Positions 60,492 to 64,000 of a stretch of DNA of 64,000 nucleotides are shown piece by piece. The first letter of the stretch is position 1. Each line of letters opens with the position of its first letter. The stretch is from Enterobacter sp. R4-368. Lineage in GTDB: Bacteria > Pseudomonadota > Gammaproteobacteria > Enterobacterales > Enterobacteriaceae. A model generated the notes under the pieces. The model saw only the letters and a program-made list of their open reading frames with translations. It was not told where the DNA came from and searched no databases. The position numbers and the translations under genes were made by a program. The DNA lies in assembly GCF_000410515.1 (NCBI RefSeq), contig NC_021500.1:868001-932000 (forward strand), in the 5' to 3' direction.

Positions 60492-61010
60492 GCGTAATCG
60501 TCCGCGAGCCAGATTGAGCCTTGTGCTGCTAACCTGCAACGCATTCTGGCTGACATGGCAATGCGTGATGGCGATAGCCAGCGCATCTGCCGCATCCGCC
60601 TGCGGGTTAGCGGGCAGTTTCAGCAGCGTGCGCACCATATGCTGCACCTGGCTTTTTTCCGCGCTGCCAATCCCCACCACCGTCTGCTTTACCTGCCGTG
60701 CGGCATATTCAAACACTGGCAAGTCCTGATTGACGGCGGCGACAATCGCCACACCGCGCGCCTGCCCCAGCTTGAGTGCCGAATCGGCGTTTTTCGCCAT
60801 AAACACTTGCTCGATAGCGAAAAAATCCGGTTGGAACTGGGTAATGATCTCCGTCACGCCCGCATAAATCAGCTTCAGACGCGACGGTAAATCATCCACT
60901 TTGGTACGGATACAACCGCTGCCGAGATAGGTCAGTTGTCGTCCCGTCTGGCGGATCACGCCGTAACCGGTGACGCGCGAACCCGGATCGATACCGAGAA
61001 TGATCGCCAT
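60489..61010 (-). CDS. ruvC: Holliday junction resolvase RuvC
   Basis: Endonuclease that cuts Holliday junctions moved by RuvAB. It has 173 residues, the E. coli length. The four acidic catalytic residues are in place: LGIDPGS (Asp near 8), FAIEQVF (Glu near 67) and [13 protein letters not shown] (two Asp near 139 and 142). It is separated from yebC by 37 bases on the same strand. Confidence 0.98.
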   Translation of the reverse strand: MAIILGIDPGSRVTGYGVIRQTGRQLTYLGSGCIRTKVDDLPSRLKLIYAGVTEIITQFQPDFFAIEQVFMAKNADSALKLGQARGVAIVAAVNQDLPVFEYAARQVKQTVVGIGSAEKSQVQHMVRTLLKLPANPQADAADALAIAITHCHVSQNALQVSSTRLNLARGRLR

Positions 61011-61047
61011 TATGCGTCTCCGGTGACAGGCGAGTTAATCAGCGACA

Positions 61048-61788
61048 TTAGAGTGTCGCCGCAACCTCATCAGAGATCTCACCGTTGTGGTAAACCTCCT
61101 GCACGTCGTCGCAATCTTCCAGCATATCGATCAGACGCAGCAGTTTCGGCGCGGTTTCCGCGTCCATGTCGGCTTTGGTCGACGGAATCATGGAGACTTC
61201 AGCGTTGTCCGCTTTCAGACCCGCGGCTTCCAGTGCGTCACGCACGGCGCCCATCTCTTCCCACGCGGTATAAACGTCAATTGCGCCATCATCAAACGTC
61301 ACTACGTCTTCAGCACCGGCTTCCAGCGCCGCTTCCATAATGGTGTCTTCGTCGCCTGCGTCGAAGGAGATAACCCCTTTTTTGCTGAACAGATAGGCGA
61401 CAGAACCGTCAGTACCGAGGTTGCCACCGCATTTGCTGAAAGCATGACGCACTTCCGCCACGGTACGGTTGCGGTTGTCACTCAGACACTCCACCATCAC
61501 CGCCGTGCCGCCAGGACCATAACCTTCATAAATGATGGTTTCCATGTTCGTGTCATCATCACCACCCACACCACGCGCGATAGCACGGTTTAAGGTGTCG
61601 CGGGTCATGTTGTTAGACAGCGCTTTATCAACCGCCGCACGCAGGCGCGGGTTAGAACCGATATCACCGCCGCCCAGACGCGCAGCCGTTACCAGTTCAC
61701 GGATGATTTTGGTAAAGATCTTACCGCGTTTAGCATCCTGTGCCGCTTTGCGGTGTTTGGTGTTGGCCCATTTACTATGACCTGCCAT
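61048..61788 (-). CDS. yebC: YebC/PmpR (TACO1) family protein
   Basis: A 246-residue protein of the YebC/TACO1 family, the E. coli length, starting [20 protein letters not shown]. Family members were long called transcriptional regulators; more recent work ties them to relief of ribosome stalling at proline-rich stretches. Conserved [20 protein letters not shown] and the acidic C-terminal domain are present. It lies between nudB and ruvC. Confidence 0.96.
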   Translation of the reverse strand: MAGHSKWANTKHRKAAQDAKRGKIFTKIIRELVTAARLGGGDIGSNPRLRAAVDKALSNNMTRDTLNRAIARGVGGDDDTNMETIIYEGYGPGGTAVMVECLSDNRNRTVAEVRHAFSKCGGNLGTDGSVAYLFSKKGVISFDAGDEDTIMEAALEAGAEDVVTFDDGAIDVYTAWEEMGAVRDALEAAGLKADNAEVSMIPSTKADMDAETAPKLLRLIDMLEDCDDVQEVYHNGEISDEVAATL

Positions 61789-61935
61789 AAAAAACTCTCC
61801 AATAAAGCCTTTTCCCGGCGGCTTTCAGTCCTCTGGCGCGTTGGCTGCCCCCGTTCGCACCCGTTGCTTACCACAGTAAACACCTGGCGACGCCGGGGAT
61901 TGCCACCTTCCTGAGAACTGAAATTCCAGGGGAAA

Positions 61936-62379
61936 TTAGTCGGCGTTAATAACAAATTCTTCAATCGCCTGCCGGTTGCTCCACGACTTGGTTAATGCCG
62001 CCGCTGCCGGGGCATCAAGCCAGCGGTACGCCAGATGTTCACTAAAAACGATCTGGCGTTCATGGGGCAGCGCAAGACAAAACCAGGATTCGGTATTGTG
62101 CGTAACGCCCGGCGCATAGCGATGACGTAAATGACTAAATATTTCAAATTCCACCGTGCGCTGACAGTCAACTAAGGTCAGTTGCTCGCAAGCAATATCG
62201 ATGTCGACCTCTTCCTTTACTTCACGCATGGCGGCTTGCGACGCTACCTCCCCTGCTTCAAGACTGCCGGTAACCGACTGCCAGAAATCAGGATCGTCGC
62301 GTCGCTGCAACATCAGCACCCGTTTCGTGTCCTCGGCGTAAATCACCACCAGCACAGAAACAGGGTGCTTAAAGGCCAT
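61936..62379 (-). CDS. nudB: Dihydroneopterin triphosphate diphosphatase NudB
   Basis: Nudix enzyme of folate synthesis that removes pyrophosphate from dihydroneopterin triphosphate. It has 147 residues (E. coli 150, which has a slightly longer N-terminus). The Nudix box is clear: GSLEAGEVASQAAMREVKEEV. The start lies 1 base after the aspS stop with GGAG inside the aspS end, so translation is coupled. Confidence 0.96.
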   Translation of the reverse strand: MAFKHPVSVLVVIYAEDTKRVLMLQRRDDPDFWQSVTGSLEAGEVASQAAMREVKEEVDIDIACEQLTLVDCQRTVEFEIFSHLRHRYAPGVTHNTESWFCLALPHERQIVFSEHLAYRWLDAPAAAALTKSWSNRQAIEEFVINAD

Positions 62380-62380
62380 C

Positions 62381-64000
62381 TTATTTATTCTCCGGCGTCT
62401 CTTTTTTGACGACGGAAATACCCAGCTCAGCCAGCGATGCCGGGTTGGCGAAACTTGGCGCTTCGGTCAGCAGACAGGCCGCCGCCGTGGTTTTCGGGAA
62501 CGCAATCACATCACGGATGTTATCGGTGCCGGTCAGTAACATGGTCAGACGATCCAGACCAAACGCCAGACCCGCGTGCGGCGGCGTACCATACTTCAGC
62601 GCATCCAGCAGGAAGCCGAACTTCTCACGCTGTTCCTGCTCATTGATGCCCAGAATGCCGAATACAGTCTGCTGCATTTCGCCGTTATGGATACGTACAG
62701 AACCGCCGCCCACTTCATAACCGTTGATAACCATATCGTAAGCATTCGCTACGGCCTCTTCCGGTGCCGCTTTCAGCTCAGCGGCAGTCATATCTTTCGG
62801 CGAGGTGAACGGGTGATGCATCGCGGTCAGACCGCCTTCGCCGTCATCTTCAAACATCGGGAAGTCGATCACCCACAGCGGCGCCCATTTGGCTTCGTCG
62901 GTCAGATTCAGGTCTTTACCCAGCTTCAGACGCAGCGCGCCCAGCGCATCAGCCACCACTTTTTTGTGGTCCGCGCCGAAGAAAATCATGTCGCCATCTT
63001 GTGCGCCAGTGCGCTCAAGGATCGCGCTAACGATTTCAGCGTTCAGGAACTTCGCGACCGGGCTGGTGATCCCCTCCAGTCCTTTTGCCGCTTCGTTGAC
63101 CTTAATGTAAGCAAGGCCTTTCGCCCCGTAGATTTCGATAAACTTGCCGTAGTCGTCAATCTGTTTACGGCTAAGTTGTGCGCCACCTGGCACACGCAGC
63201 GCGGCAACGCGGCCTTTCGGATCGTTTGCCGGGCCGGAGAAGACTTTAAACTCGACCGCTTTCAGCAAGTCGGCCACGTCCACCAGCTCCATCGGGTTAC
63301 GCAAATCGGGTTTATCGGAACCGTAACGACGCTCGGCTTCAGCGAAGGTCATAATCGGGAACTCGCCCAGATCCACACCACGAATTTCCTGCCACAGCTC
63401 GCGAACCAGCGCTTCCATCACTTCACGCACCTGCGGCGCGGTCATAAAGGAGGTTTCCACATCGATCTGGGTGAATTCCGGCTGGCGGTCAGCACGCAGG
63501 TCTTCATCACGGAAACATTTGACGATCTGATAGTAACGGTCGAAGCCGGACATCATCAGCAGTTGTTTAAACAGCTGTGGGGATTGCGGCAGCGCGTAGA
63601 ATTTGCCTTTATGCACGCGCGACGGCACGAGATAGTCACGCGCGCCTTCCGGCGTCGCTTTGGTCAGCATCGGGGTTTCAATATCGAGGAAACCGTGGTC
63701 ATCCATAAAGCGACGCACGAAGCTGGTGATCCGGGCGCGGGTTTTCAGGCGCTGAGCCATTTCCGGGCGGCGCAGATCGAGGTAGCGGTATTTCAGACGC
63801 GCTTCTTCGGTATTAACGTGGTTGGAGTCCAGCGGCAGCACGTCAGAACGGTTGATAATATTCAGCCCGGTGGCGAACACTTCCACTTCACCGGTTGCCA
63901 TATCTTTGTTGACGTTTTTGCCGTCGCGCGCACGCACGGTACCGGTAACCTGAATGCAGAACTCATTACGCAGTTCAGAGGCGAGCTGGAACGCATCCTC
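62381..64000 (-). CDS. aspS: Aspartyl-tRNA synthetase (3' part, cut by window edge)
   Basis: Class II synthetase that charges tRNA-Asp. The C-terminal 539 of about 590 residues are present; the first 50 lie beyond base 64000. The N-terminal OB-fold anticodon domain is partly present ([14 protein letters not shown]). Catalytic motif 2 ([20 protein letters not shown]) and motif 3 ([12 protein letters not shown]) are intact, with the bacterial GAD insertion between them. First gene of the aspS-nudB unit. Confidence 0.97.
   Translation of the reverse strand, partial: EDAFQLASELRNEFCIQVTGTVRARDGKNVNKDMATGEVEVFATGLNIINRSDVLPLDSNHVNTEEARLKYRYLDLRRPEMAQRLKTRARITSFVRRFMDDHGFLDIETPMLTKATPEGARDYLVPSRVHKGKFYALPQSPQLFKQLLMMSGFDRYYQIVKCFRDEDLRADRQPEFTQIDVETSFMTAPQVREVMEALVRELWQEIRGVDLGEFPIMTFAEAERRYGSDKPDLRNPMELVDVADLLKAVEFKVFSGPANDPKGRVAALRVPGGAQLSRKQIDDYGKFIEIYGAKGLAYIKVNEAAKGLEGITSPVAKFLNAEIVSAILERTGAQDGDMIFFGADHKKVVADALGALRLKLGKDLNLTDEAKWAPLWVIDFPMFEDDGEGGLTAMHHPFTSPKDMTAAELKAAPEEAVANAYDMVINGYEVGGGSVRIHNGEMQQTVFGILGINEQEQREKFGFLLDALKYGTPPHAGLAFGLDRLTMLLTGTDNIRDVIAFPKTTAAACLLTEAPSFANPASLAELGISVVKKETPENK

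Overview
The window is core chromosome of a member of the Enterobacteriaceae. Gene content, strand and order follow the Escherichia coli K-12 stretch from fadD to aspS almost without a break, and most protein lengths match their E. coli counterparts exactly once starts are corrected. The genus cannot be fixed from sequence alone. The mgrB product and the loss of yobB and yebB point away from E. coli itself, towards an Enterobacter/Kosakonia/Klebsiella-type relative; this is an inference from remembered sequences. There are no rRNA or tRNA genes, CRISPR arrays, insertion sequences or prophage genes.

Layout. 1-8.9 kb: 5' part of fadD, yeaY, tsaB, yoaA, yoaB, yoaH, then pabB-nudL-sdaA. 9-17.6 kb: pdeD and yoaE (convergent), the mannose PTS operon manXYZ with yobD, and the manganese exporter mntP behind a yybP-ykoY riboswitch, with rlmA opposite. 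17.7-21.4 kb: cspC-yobF, an extra metallo-beta-lactamase-fold gene, yebO, mgrB, yobH, kdgR. 21.5-33.7 kb: yebQ, the envelope quality-control genes htpX and prc with proQ and msrC, the LetAB lipid-transport pair, rsmF, yebV, yebW. 33.7-37 kb: pphA, then the most variable stretch (a VirK/YbjX-family gene, a frameshifted secreted protein, non-coding DNA and the sdsR/sraC antisense sRNA pair). 37-44.6 kb: yebY-yebZ-yobA copper-type cluster, holE, exoX, ptrB, yebE, yebF, SOS gene yebG, purT. 44.8-51.9 kb: central carbon genes eda, edd, zwf, the regulator hexR, pykA. 51.9-64 kb: lpxM, mepM, the zinc uptake system znuA/znuCB, ruvBA, an accessory dehydrogenase/regulator pair where E. coli has yebB, ruvC, yebC, nudB and the 3' part of aspS.

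How it works together. Several regulatory circuits can be read directly. There are HexR half-palindromes in the zwf-hexR gap, a GntR-type operator upstream of edd, a Zur box between znuA and znuC, LexA boxes at yebG and ruvA, a PurR box at purT, a Mlc/NagC-type site at manX, and a Fur-like site plus Mn riboswitch at mntP.

What is unusual. The window holds no clearly new multigene system. The best leads are local: yobF carries two single-base deletions relative to the canonical 47-codon gene; a secreted protein gene is split at a T8 tract; the yebE ribosome binding site lies inside a 10-bp hairpin; a perfect 26-bp inverted repeat lies between yebQ and htpX; the pphA start lies in a G8 tract; and three insertions or replacements (MBL gene, VirK-like/secreted island, SDR/XRE pair) mark accessory hot spots in otherwise conserved order.
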